A stretch of 26,968 bases of DNA from positions 1 through 26,968 of the forward strand of contig QGUQ01000001.1 in assembly GCA_003242195.1 (NCBI GenBank), written 5' to 3'. The stretch comes from Bacillota bacterium. Lineage in GTDB: Bacteria > Bacillota > Sulfobacillia > Thermaerobacterales > Thermaerobacteraceae. The translations under genes and the position numbers were made by a program. This document shows, in pieces, positions 16,914 through 24,638 of the stretch (position 1 is its first letter; each line of letters begins with the position of its first letter). The notes beneath the pieces were generated by a model that was given only the letters and a program-made list of their open reading frames with translations, ran no database searches and had not been told where the DNA came from.

Positions 16914-17852
16914 ATGAGCTGGTTGCTGTTCACCTTGTTGCTTGTGCTCATCATCCTGTTCGACCTCGGCGTCGGCCAGCGGCACCGCACGCCGACGGCC
17001 AGGCAGGCCTTGATCCGCACCTTCGTCTACGTGGTCCTCGCCGTGTGCTTCGGCGCCTGGCTCGGTGTCACCCGCGGTGGCAACACCGCAGCCGAGTACT
17101 TTGCCGGTTACCTGGTCGAATACGCCCTGAGCCTCGACAACATCTTCGTGTTCATTGCCATCTTCTCGTTCTTCGGCGTGGCCGACGTGGACCGGCCGCG
17201 CATCTTGATGTGGGGCGTGCTGGGAGCGCTGGTCATGCGCGCGCTGATGATCTTTGCCGGTGCCGCGCTCCTGGAGAGGTTCCACTGGCTGCTGTACGTG
17301 TTCGGCCTGGTCCTGATCGCCACCGGCCTCAAGTTTTTCCGCCACAAGGAAGAAGGGGTCGACCCGTCCAGGAACCCGGTCCTTGGGCTTCTGCGGCGGC
17401 TCGTGCCCATCACCGAGAGCTACGAGGGCTCGCGCTTCTTCGTCGTGCGGAACGGTCGCATCTGGGCCACCCCGCTGTTCGTCGTGCTGGTCATGATCGA
17501 GACGGTGGACCTGATGTTCGCCCTGGATTCCATCCCGGCCATCTTTGGCATCACCCGGGACCCCTTCATTGTCTACACGGCCAACGTATTCGCCGTCATC
17601 GGCCTGCGGTCGCTGTACTTCGTCTTCAACGCCGTGCTGCCCCTGATCCGTTATCTCCGTTACGGCCTGGCGGTCACGCTGGTGTTCATCGGGACGAAAA
17701 TGCTCCTCATCGACGTAGTCCACATCAAGCCGGCTGTGTCGCTGGCCATCCTGGCGGTCATCCTCGGGGCCTCAATTCTGGCGTCGTTCCTATGGCCGGA
17801 ACAGAACGGGAAGGCCGCGGCGGAGGAGGCCGGTGGTTCCAACCGTTCATAA
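16914..17852 (+). CDS. TerC-family integral membrane protein, probable manganese exporter
   Basis: A 312-residue multi-spanning membrane protein of the TerC/Alx family. The first helix is MSWLLFTLLLVLIILFDLGV. Two acidic membrane motifs characteristic of the family are present: EYALSLDNIFVFIAIFSFF, and ETVDLMFALDSIPAIFGIT, where the Asp residues are thought to line the ion path. A charged cytoplasmic loop (FFRHKEEGVDP) separates the halves. ATG 16914 has GGGGGG upstream. The frame is open back to 16818, but that would run through the riboswitch and terminator and is rejected. Control by a Mn-type riboswitch makes Mn2+ efflux the most likely role; tellurite resistance is only the historic family name. 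Confidence 0.92.
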   Translation: MSWLLFTLLLVLIILFDLGVGQRHRTPTARQALIRTFVYVVLAVCFGAWLGVTRGGNTAAEYFAGYLVEYALSLDNIFVFIAIFSFFGVADVDRPRILMWGVLGALVMRALMIFAGAALLERFHWLLYVFGLVLIATGLKFFRHKEEGVDPSRNPVLGLLRRLVPITESYEGSRFFVVRNGRIWATPLFVVLVMIETVDLMFALDSIPAIFGITRDPFIVYTANVFAVIGLRSLYFVFNAVLPLIRYLRYGLAVTLVFIGTKMLLIDVVHIKPAVSLAILAVILGASILASFLWPEQNGKAAAEEAGGSNRS

Positions 17853-18028
17853 TCCCGGTCCGGAGAAAGGGCTCGGTGACGAGATTGCCGCACGGCGACC
17901 GCGGTCGTCGCGGCATGGGATGTGCCATGCAAATTCGTGTCGGTTCCTGGTAAGCTGGGGCCGTAGGGAATTCGTGACACCCTTGTTTGGGTGAGGACAA
18001 GCCCCAGCCTCGCGGAGGTGGCTCCATC

Positions 18029-19426
<1,398 letters not shown>

Positions 19427-19514
19427 GGCGGCGACGCGCAGGCTCAAGCGTCAAGGGTGACGGGCTGGCGGCGGCGCGCCGGGACGGGACGGTTGCGCCC
19501 GCACCGGGCGTGAG

Positions 19515-19548
19515 GGGCGTGGCGGCGACGAGCCGCCCGCCCTTTTTT
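19515..19548 (+). terminator. intrinsic terminator after fumC
   Basis: GGGCG-T-GGCGGC (19515-19526) pairs with GCCGCCCGCCC (19532-19542), leaving one bulged T, with loop GACGA. It is followed by six T (19543-19548). It lies about 90 nt after the fumC stop and just before the end of the convergent gene. Confidence 0.88.
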
Positions 19549-19568
19549 GTGTGGGACCCTCGCGGCGG

Positions 19569-20576
19569 TTACCGGGCCGGGCCCAGTTTCTCCTGGTAGT
19601 CGTAGACAATCTTGGAGATCCGGGCGATGTCCTCGAATCCCTGGTCGATATCGGGGACGTTCACCGAGAGGATGCTCAAGATGTAGGGTCGTGACGAGAA
19701 GACGATGCCCACGTCGTTGGCGACGCCCTCGATGTCGCCCTCCTTGTGGGCAACGAGCACGTCGTCGGGAAGCATGCCGGGCAGCCCGACGTGGAAGATG
19801 GAATGGGCCATGTCGTCGAGAATGCGGGCGCCCAGCAGCGGGTGCCGGCGGGCGAAATCCAGCACGGCCTCCACGTAGATCCCCATGTCCCGGGCCGTGC
19901 TGATGCGCCTGCCGCCGGGGAAAATCACCTCGCCGCCCAACTCCCGCATGAACCGGCCGACGTCGTCCTTTCCGAAATGGCGAAACAGCATGTTGGTGGC
20001 GACATTGTCGCTGATGGTGATGGCGAGGTTGGTCAGGACCCGGAGGGAGTAGCTCTCACCCTGAAAGCCGTCGCGCTGCAGGATCCCTGCTCCCCCCGTC
20101 ATGTCCTCGGGGCGGAGGGCCACGCGGTCGTCCATCCGCGCCTTCCCGGCCGCCACCTGGCGGTTGACGTAGAGGACGAGGGGGACCTTGATGGTGCTGG
20201 CGGCGTGGATCTCGGCGCGCTCGTTGATGCCCCAGGTGGCCCCCGTCTGCAGGTCCTTGAAGTAGATACCGAAGGACTGTGGCCGCCCGGCGATGAACCG
20301 CGCCACCTCGGCGCGCAGGGGGCGGTAGTCGGGCGGCGGGACGCCCTGCCGGGTCTCGGTACGGTCCAGGAGTTCGCTCAGACGGGCCAGGGTGTCGCCG
20401 GACCCCTCGTCCACCACGGGGATGGACGAGGCGGTCAGGCCGGGCGCCCTGTTCGCGGTCCCGCCGGGGCCGGGCTTCGCATCACCGGCGCAAGCGGTCA
20501 GGAGGGCCGCGGCCGCAAGGGCCCCCACAACCCGCACCCGTATTCGTCGGCCTTGGCCTCCGGGTTTCCGCCCCAC
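19569..20576 (-). CDS. serine beta-lactamase-like lipoprotein (class A / PF13354 fold)
   Basis: An exported serine hydrolase of the beta-lactamase2 family. GTG 20576, preceded by AGGGGGG at 6-nt spacing, gives 335 residues with an arginine-rich N-terminus, a hydrophobic run and LLTAC, so Cys29 is a likely lipid site. A 65-residue linker leads to the catalytic domain. The active-site Ser127-x-x-Lys130 (ASTIKVPL) and Ser189-Asp-Asn191 (TISDNVATN) are clear, and HKEGD stands in place of K-T-G. I do not see the ExxLN omega-loop motif that class A enzymes use for deacylation. A peptidoglycan-acting or merely penicillin-binding role is therefore as likely as drug resistance. A longer GTG start at 20630 has no binding site. 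Confidence 0.82.
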   Translation of the reverse strand: MGRKPGGQGRRIRVRVVGALAAAALLTACAGDAKPGPGGTANRAPGLTASSIPVVDEGSGDTLARLSELLDRTETRQGVPPPDYRPLRAEVARFIAGRPQSFGIYFKDLQTGATWGINERAEIHAASTIKVPLVLYVNRQVAAGKARMDDRVALRPEDMTGGAGILQRDGFQGESYSLRVLTNLAITISDNVATNMLFRHFGKDDVGRFMRELGGEVIFPGGRRISTARDMGIYVEAVLDFARRHPLLGARILDDMAHSIFHVGLPGMLPDDVLVAHKEGDIEGVANDVGIVFSSRPYILSILSVNVPDIDQGFEDIARISKIVYDYQEKLGPAR

Positions 20577-20631
20577 GACCCGCCCCCCTGTCCGTGCCCA
20601 ACGGGTCGATCCCGCGTCCGGCTCAACCACT

Positions 20632-20650
20632 GGTGCACCCTTGGTGCACC
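20632..20650. repeat. two GGTGCACC palindromes 11 bp apart
   Basis: GGTGCACC occurs at 20632-20639 and again at 20643-20650, so the two 8-bp palindromes are one helical turn apart. They lie about 56 nt upstream of the beta-lactamase-like gene and 20 nt after the DUF4363 stop, on the minus-strand order. They look like paired operator half-sites, but no regulator is known. Confidence 0.5.
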
Positions 20651-20669
20651 CTGCGGCGGTTCATCCGGT

Positions 20670-21035
20670 TCAATAGGTTCCCAGGTCTTCGATGATCGTC
20701 GTCATCACGGCGAGCGCCGTGATCGCCGCCTTTTCGTCCTCGAACCGGATGGCCGCCCGGAGCGTCGCCAGCTCCTTCTCGAAGTCGCGGATCGCCGTGG
20801 CGTCGCTGTTGACGGCAATGGGCGTCCGGATTCGGTTCCATTGCTCGTCCAGCCGTTCCGCCAGCGTCTCCGCCCGCTGCCAGTCTCCGGCTTCCACCGC
20901 CTCCAGGGTGGCGCGCATGGTGCGGCCGACGTCGCCTTCCGGGGTGAGAGGCTTGCGGAAGAAGGACGGGGCCGAGCCCAGGGCGGCACCCAGCAGGACG
21001 AGCAGGACGAGGAGCACGCCGCGTGGGTTCTTCAT
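20670..21035 (-). CDS. DUF4363-type small exported protein
   Basis: A 121-residue protein with a short N-terminal MKNPRG and a hydrophobic segment (VLLVLLVLLGAALGS), then a helical domain. The helices carry the widely spaced W/E/D pattern of DUF4363 proteins: GDWQRAETLAERLDEQWNRI, a FEKELATLRAAIRFEDEKAAI stretch, and a last helix ending IIEDLGTY. Its function is unknown. ATG 21035 overlaps the stop of the upstream gene as ATGA, so the two are translationally coupled. The family often lies beside DUF421 genes in spore formers, as here. Family assignment is by eye. Confidence 0.72.
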   Translation of the reverse strand: MKNPRGVLLVLLVLLGAALGSAPSFFRKPLTPEGDVGRTMRATLEAVEAGDWQRAETLAERLDEQWNRIRTPIAVNSDATAIRDFEKELATLRAAIRFEDEKAAITALAVMTTIIEDLGTY

Positions 21036-21394
21036 CGGGCCCCCGACTGCCCCTTGCGGGGGGTCGTGCCGCTCCCGGCGCGCCGCCGGCGCGTGCCCGG
21101 GCGACGGTGGCCTGCAGCAGCGCCCGCGGCACCCGTTCCGGCAGTTGGTTTCGGCTCGCCGGGCCCGGCCGTGGCGGACTCCACGGGCTCGCCCTGCATC
21201 TCCTGTTCCCGGGCTTCCTGTACCCGCCGCAGCCGTCGCTCCATCCCCTCGTACAGCACGCGCGCCTGGACGGCGGCACGGCGCAGCCGCTCCCGCTCCT
21301 CCTCGCTGGCGGCACCCGCAGCCAGGGAGTCCAGCCCCTCCCCGACCCGCCTCAGCGTCGCCGCGGCCCGCTGCAACCGGGCATAAGTGGTCAT
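21032..21394 (-). CDS. DUF1657-like small helical protein
   Basis: A 120-residue protein. Residues 1-65 form a two-helix unit, MTTYARLQRAAATLRRVGEG, then an acidic turn and LYEGMERRLRRVQEAREQE, similar in spacing to DUF1657. The tail (about 70-120) is low-complexity, rich in Gly, Ala, Pro and Arg, probably disordered and strongly basic. ATG 21394 is preceded by AGGAGG with about 6-nt spacing, an excellent site. It overlaps DUF4363 by 4 bp and is divergent from DUF421. DUF1657 and DUF421 domains occur together in a spore-membrane protein (2Duf) in Bacillus. Here they appear to be on separate genes. The family match is tentative. Confidence 0.65.
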   Translation of the reverse strand: MTTYARLQRAAATLRRVGEGLDSLAAGAASEEERERLRRAAVQARVLYEGMERRLRRVQEAREQEMQGEPVESATAGPGEPKPTAGTGAAGAAAGHRRPGTRRRRAGSGTTPRKGQSGAR

Positions 21395-21496
21395 GGTTTC
21401 CTCCTCCTCGCCGCTCCGTCGCCCGGAAGTATCCCCCGTGTCAGCGGCGCGTATTTCGGGGGGCAGGCGCAGACACTGGGAGACGGGGGGTTGCCC

Positions 21497-22189
21497 GTGC
21501 CCGAGACGTTGCTGGTCTTCATCCGCTCGGTGCTGGCCTTCGTGTGGCTGTTCTTCCTGACGCGGCTGGTGGGGCGGAAGCAGGTGTCGGAGCTGTCCTT
21601 CACCGAGTACGTGGTCGGAATCACCATCGGGTCGATAGCGGCCCAGGCGTCCACCGACCCGCAAAACCGCTTCCTGGACGGCGTCGTCGGCGTAGCGGTG
21701 TGGGCGCTGGCCGCCGTCGGCCTCAGTTACGTCCAGCTCAAGAGCAAGGCGGCCCGCAAGTTCATCGAAGGCGAGCCGATCGTCGTCATCGCCCGGGGCA
21801 AGATCAGCAAGCAGGGCTTGCGCCAGGCGCGCCTCTCCACCAGCGAGCTGATGGACCTGCTGCGCCAGCGGGATGTGTTCGACCTCCAGCAGGTGGACTG
21901 GGCTCTCCTGGAGACCGACGGACAGCTGACGGTCCTGAAGAAGCCGGAGTACCAGCCTCTCACGCCCAAGACGGCCGGGCTGCCGTCGGAGTCCGGCGGC
22001 TTGCCGCGGGTGGTGGTGGCGGACGGGGAGGTCTTGACGGACGCGCTCCGGGCGGCCGGCAAGGACCGGACCTGGCTCCAGCGGGAACTGGCACGGGAGG
22101 GTGTGGACGACGTCCGGGAGGTCATGCTGGCCCAGGTGGTGGACAACCGGTTGCACGTCTACCGGCGCGCACCTTCGCGCAAGGGATAA
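21497..22189 (+). CDS. DUF421 (YetF/YrbG-type) membrane protein
   Basis: A 230-residue membrane protein. Three hydrophobic segments occupy about residues 1-80, beginning VPETLLVFIRSVLAFVWLFFLTRLVGRKQ, with the highly conserved GRKQVSELSFTEYVVGITIGSIAAQAS. A cytoplasmic alpha/beta domain follows: FIEGEPIVVIARGKISKQGL, LSTSELMDLLRQRDVFDLQQVDWALLETDGQLTVLKK, and a C-terminal repeat-like part VVVADGEVLTDALR. GTG 21497 has GGGGGG at 6-nt spacing; TTG 21491 is an alternative. The frame is open far upstream, but that part is antisense to the DUF1657-like gene. In spore formers DUF421 proteins affect inner spore membrane properties; whether this one does is inferred only. Confidence 0.88.
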   Translation: MPETLLVFIRSVLAFVWLFFLTRLVGRKQVSELSFTEYVVGITIGSIAAQASTDPQNRFLDGVVGVAVWALAAVGLSYVQLKSKAARKFIEGEPIVVIARGKISKQGLRQARLSTSELMDLLRQRDVFDLQQVDWALLETDGQLTVLKKPEYQPLTPKTAGLPSESGGLPRVVVADGEVLTDALRAAGKDRTWLQRELAREGVDDVREVMLAQVVDNRLHVYRRAPSRKG

Positions 22190-22616
22190 CGGTGGTAAGG
22201 TCGCCGGCCCGCCGTCCGGTCGTCCCCCGATGGCCGGGTTCCCGTTGCCCCGCCCCCTAGCGCCCTCCCTTCTCACGATCAATTCGGTTTTCGAAGGAAG
22301 CAGGGTTCTGGCCGCTCATGTTGAATGTCGGGTTCAGATAGTAGGATAGTGGTCCCAGACCCTCGGGTACGGCCAGGGGATTGCCTGCCGGCCCGGAGGA
22401 TGAAACTTTCCAAGGTTCCGGCGACAGTTTCCGGCCCGGGCATCACGCCGGGCGGTTTCCTCTGCCCCGCCCGCCCGGTTCGGGCCGGAATCCATACCCA
22501 TGCCCCCAGCAGAGGCGATTGCGCCGGCGCGCAGCGCCTCTGCCTTTTTGTGCCCCTCCGGCGCCCCGTTCGGTGGACCGGCGCCCGCCCCGCTGGCGGC
22601 GGGACGGGCGCCGCTG
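22190..22616 (+). ncRNA. gene-free stretch with a candidate structured RNA
   Basis: No convincing gene lies in these 427 bases. From about 22400 the + strand holds a run of hairpins: GAAACT/AGTTTC (22402-22407 with 22426-22431), GCCCGG/CCGGGC (22434-22439 with 22448-22453) and GCCCG/CGGGC (22473-22477 with 22481-22485), ending in the terminator at 22510-22549. GGTTTCC at 22454-22460 offers an alternative partner for GAAAC. It could be the 3' untranslated end of the DUF421 transcript or a separate small RNA. I could not match it to a known riboswitch class. Confidence 0.4.
22510..22549 (+). terminator. orphan intrinsic terminator
   Basis: CAGAGGCG (22510-22517) pairs with CGCCTCTG (22535-22542) around a GC-rich loop and is followed by CCTTTTTG. 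It points on the + strand, yet the nearest + gene ended 320 nt earlier and the next gene is on the minus strand. Confidence 0.8.
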
Positions 22617-23123
22617 TCATCGGCCGCCCACAGGCTCCAGCGGGATCCCCGCCTCTTCCAGGAAGCGCACGGCCAGTTCGTCCGGGTACCAGTCCCGGTA
22701 CACGATGCGGGTGACGCCGGCGCCGATCAGCATCTTGGCGCAATTGAGGCACGGCGTGGCGGTCGTGTAGAGCGTGCTCCCCTTCACGGTGACGCCGTGG
22801 AGGGCCGCCTGCAGGATGGCGTTCACCTCGGCGTGGATGGTGCGCACGCAGTGACCGTCCTTCATCAGGCAGCCCTGCTCCGTGCAGTGGGGAAATCCCG
22901 GCGGCGCGCCGTTGTAGCCCGTGGCCAGGATCCGCCGGTCTCGTACCAGCACGGCACCCACGTGCCGGCGGGGACACGTGGATCGCTTGGCCACCACCTC
23001 TGCCAGCTCCATGAAGTAGGCGTCCCAGCTCGGCCGCTCGTCGGCACCCGCGCCTTCCGGGGCCGGCCCGCCAGGAGCGCCGTCCCCACCCGGGGCCGCG
23101 GGCACCCGCCTACCCGTGACCAT
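22617..23123 (-). CDS. comEB: deoxycytidylate deaminase / ComEB
   Basis: A zinc-dependent deaminase converting dCMP to dUMP, a source of dTTP; the gene is called comEB in Bacillus. The first 30 residues are a Gly/Pro/Ala-rich tail. The core starts PSWDAYFMELAEVVAKRSTC. The zinc site is His97-Ala-Glu99 (IHAEVNAI) with Cys125 and Cys128 in TPCLNCAKM. GYNGAPPGFPHC and a middle Cys/His set (GCLMKDGHCVRTIHAE) are typical of the allosteric dCMP-deaminase branch. ATG 23123 has GGAGG at 9-nt spacing; the longer frame upstream is rejected. 168 residues is the usual length plus the N-terminal tail. Confidence 0.92.
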   Translation of the reverse strand: MVTGRRVPAAPGGDGAPGGPAPEGAGADERPSWDAYFMELAEVVAKRSTCPRRHVGAVLVRDRRILATGYNGAPPGFPHCTEQGCLMKDGHCVRTIHAEVNAILQAALHGVTVKGSTLYTTATPCLNCAKMLIGAGVTRIVYRDWYPDELAVRFLEEAGIPLEPVGGR

Positions 23124-23220
23124 GCCGGCATTCCTCCTTCCCGATCTCCTCCGCCCACCAGAGCCCCCGCCCGCCCTCACCCCCTGCCGCGGCCGCAGCT
23201 GGCGCCGCGCGCTCGGCGCG

Positions 23221-23249
23221 TTGCCGGGCGCCGGAACCGCGGCTACAAT
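23221..23249 (+). promoter_or_regulatory. sigma-A-type promoter before the DUF2203 gene
   Basis: TTGCCG (23221-23226) and TACAAT (23244-23249) are separated by exactly 17 nt, about 65 nt before the DUF2203 start. Confidence 0.7.
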
Positions 23250-23315
23250 AAGACACAACCCGCATGCGGCAAGGCCCTTACTGATCCCGGGCCGGTAGCG
23301 GGCGAGGTGAGAGGC

Positions 23316-23747
23316 ATGGCAAGGACCGGCAGGCGTCGGCTGTTCACGCCCGAGGAAGCCACCGCGCTCCTCCCCGAGATCCGCCAGCGGCTGCTGCGGC
23401 TGCGGCGGCTTTACCAGCAAGCCCGCGACTGTTACCGGGAGATGGAGCAGATCAAGGCCGTGGGCTACAAGCCGGACGGCTCCCTGATCATGGCCTACGA
23501 CTACGAGCTGGCCCGGCGCGCCCTGCGGGAATCGGTGGAGCAGGCGAACCGTCTCCTGGCAGAGATCCACTCCCTGGGTTGCCTGGTCAAGGACGTGGAA
23601 CTGGGACTCGTTGACTTCCCCGCCCGCATCAACGGCAAGCCGGTCCTGCTATGCTGGCGGCTCGGCGAGCCGCGGGTTGCCTACTACCACGGGGAGCATG
23701 AAGGCTTCCGCGGCCGCAAGCCCATTCCCGGCACCGACGGCCGATGA
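23316..23747 (+). CDS. DUF2203 family protein
   Basis: A 143-residue soluble protein of unknown function. The N-terminal helix starts RRLFTPEEATALLPEIRQRL, as usual for DUF2203. A long charged helical region follows, then the diagnostic C-terminal block LGCLVKDVELGLVDFPARI, PVLLCWRLGEPRVAYYHGEH and EGFRGRKPIP. The family pattern is G-C-x-V-K-D, G-L-V-D-F-P and L-C-W-x-L-G-E. ATG 23316 is preceded by GAGGTGAGAGGC and lies about 65 nt after a good promoter. It ends 6 nt from the stop of the convergent MBL gene, so there is no room for a terminator between them. Confidence 0.88.
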   Translation: MARTGRRRLFTPEEATALLPEIRQRLLRLRRLYQQARDCYREMEQIKAVGYKPDGSLIMAYDYELARRALRESVEQANRLLAEIHSLGCLVKDVELGLVDFPARINGKPVLLCWRLGEPRVAYYHGEHEGFRGRKPIPGTDGR

Positions 23748-23753
23748 AACCGG

Positions 23754-24383
23754 TCAACGGAGGAACGGGTTGTGGGCCGCCTCCTCGCCGACGGTGGTGG
23801 CGGGCCCGTGCCCGGGGTAGACGGCGGTCTCGGCCGGCAACGTCAACAGCTGCCGGCGGATGCTGGCGATCAGCGTGGCATGGTCGGCGCCCGGCAAGTC
23901 CGTACGGCCGATGCTGCCCGCGAACAGCGTGTCGCCGGCGAAGACCGCTCCCGGGATGACGTACACCACGTGCCCCGGGCTGTGGCCAGGAGCGAAACGC
24001 ACCTCGAAGGAGAGCCCGCCGAACTCCAGCCGTTCCCCGCCCTGCAAGAGCCGGTCCGCCGGCGGTGCCACCACCGGCTCGACCAGGACGGACAGGTTCC
24101 GGGTGGGATCGCCGAGCCAGTCCTGTTCGTTGGCATGGATCCAGGCGGGAGCGCCCGTCTCCCGCTTGAGCAGCTCCAGACCCGCAATGTGATCGAAGTG
24201 GGCATGGGTAAGCAGGATCGCCGCGAGCCGATAGCCCTCCACCGCCTCCAGCATGGGCTCCGGGTCGTGGGGCGCGTCGATGATCACGGCGGTGCGGCTC
24301 TCTTCGTGGACGATCACATAGCCATTGGCCTGGACCGGTCCGAGGGTGAAGCTACGAATCCGAACACGACCGTCTCCCGGCAT
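23754..24383 (-). CDS. MBL-fold metallohydrolase (glyoxalase II / YqgX-like)
   Basis: A soluble hydrolase of 209 residues with a complete two-metal site: His60-x-His62-x-Asp64-His65 in LLTHAHFDHIAGLE, His134 in APGHSPGHVVY, Asp151 in VFAGDTLFAGSIGRTDLP and His192 in VYPGHGP. The DTLFAGSIGRTDLPG block is typical of the YqgX branch of hydroxyacylglutathione hydrolase-like proteins. The substrate is not shown by the sequence; a low-molecular-weight thioester is possible. ATG 24383 follows GGAGG by 11 nt; GTG 24386 has 8-nt spacing, and the frame is open to a TTG at 24416. It is divergent from the selenoprotein gene. Confidence 0.9.
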   Translation of the reverse strand: MPGDGRVRIRSFTLGPVQANGYVIVHEESRTAVIIDAPHDPEPMLEAVEGYRLAAILLTHAHFDHIAGLELLKRETGAPAWIHANEQDWLGDPTRNLSVLVEPVVAPPADRLLQGGERLEFGGLSFEVRFAPGHSPGHVVYVIPGAVFAGDTLFAGSIGRTDLPGADHATLIASIRRQLLTLPAETAVYPGHGPATTVGEEAAHNPFLR

Positions 24384-24452
24384 CACCGTCACCGCCTCCG
24401 TTCCCGGTTTTGTCAAGCATCATCCAGCCTTCCGCCAACGGCGTCAACCGCC

Positions 24453-24520
24453 GTGGGCAACTTGGCTGGAGACAAGCCCGCATTACGAGACGCCGCGGGG
24501 TCTCCCCCTGCGGTGCCCAC
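24453..24520 (+). promoter_or_regulatory. candidate three-way-junction leader of the selenoprotein gene
   Basis: GTGGGCA (24453-24459) pairs with TGCCCAC (24514-24520) as a closing stem. Inside are two arms: CTTG/CAAG (24461-24464 with 24473-24476) and GAGAC/GTCTC (24487-24491 with 24500-24504). The shape is riboswitch-like, but I match it to no known class and chance folding in GC-rich DNA is possible. Confidence 0.35.
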
Positions 24521-24585
24521 CCCAGCTCGACCCCCCAACCGGCAGGCCGCAAGCCGCCGGCGGCGAAAGTCCCCACACGGACTCT

Positions 24586-24621
24586 CCGGTCCCCCGGGCT
24601 CCGAAGCCCCGGGGGGTCCGG
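24586..24621 (+). promoter_or_regulatory. strong hairpin just before the selenoprotein ribosome binding site
   Basis: CCCCCGGGCT (24591-24600) pairs with AGCCCCGGGGG (24605-24615) with one bulged C and loop CCGA, and CCGG on both outer sides extends it. It ends 5 nt before GGAGG at 24626. It could limit access of ribosomes or end leader transcription, although no T-tract follows. Confidence 0.55.
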
Positions 24622-24638
24622 TGACGGAGGTGAGGACC

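Noticed and set aside
22325..22770. + strand frames of about 129 codons between DUF421 and comEB
   Set aside because: They are Pro/Arg-rich, extend antisense into comEB, have no ribosome binding site and run through the hairpins and terminator.
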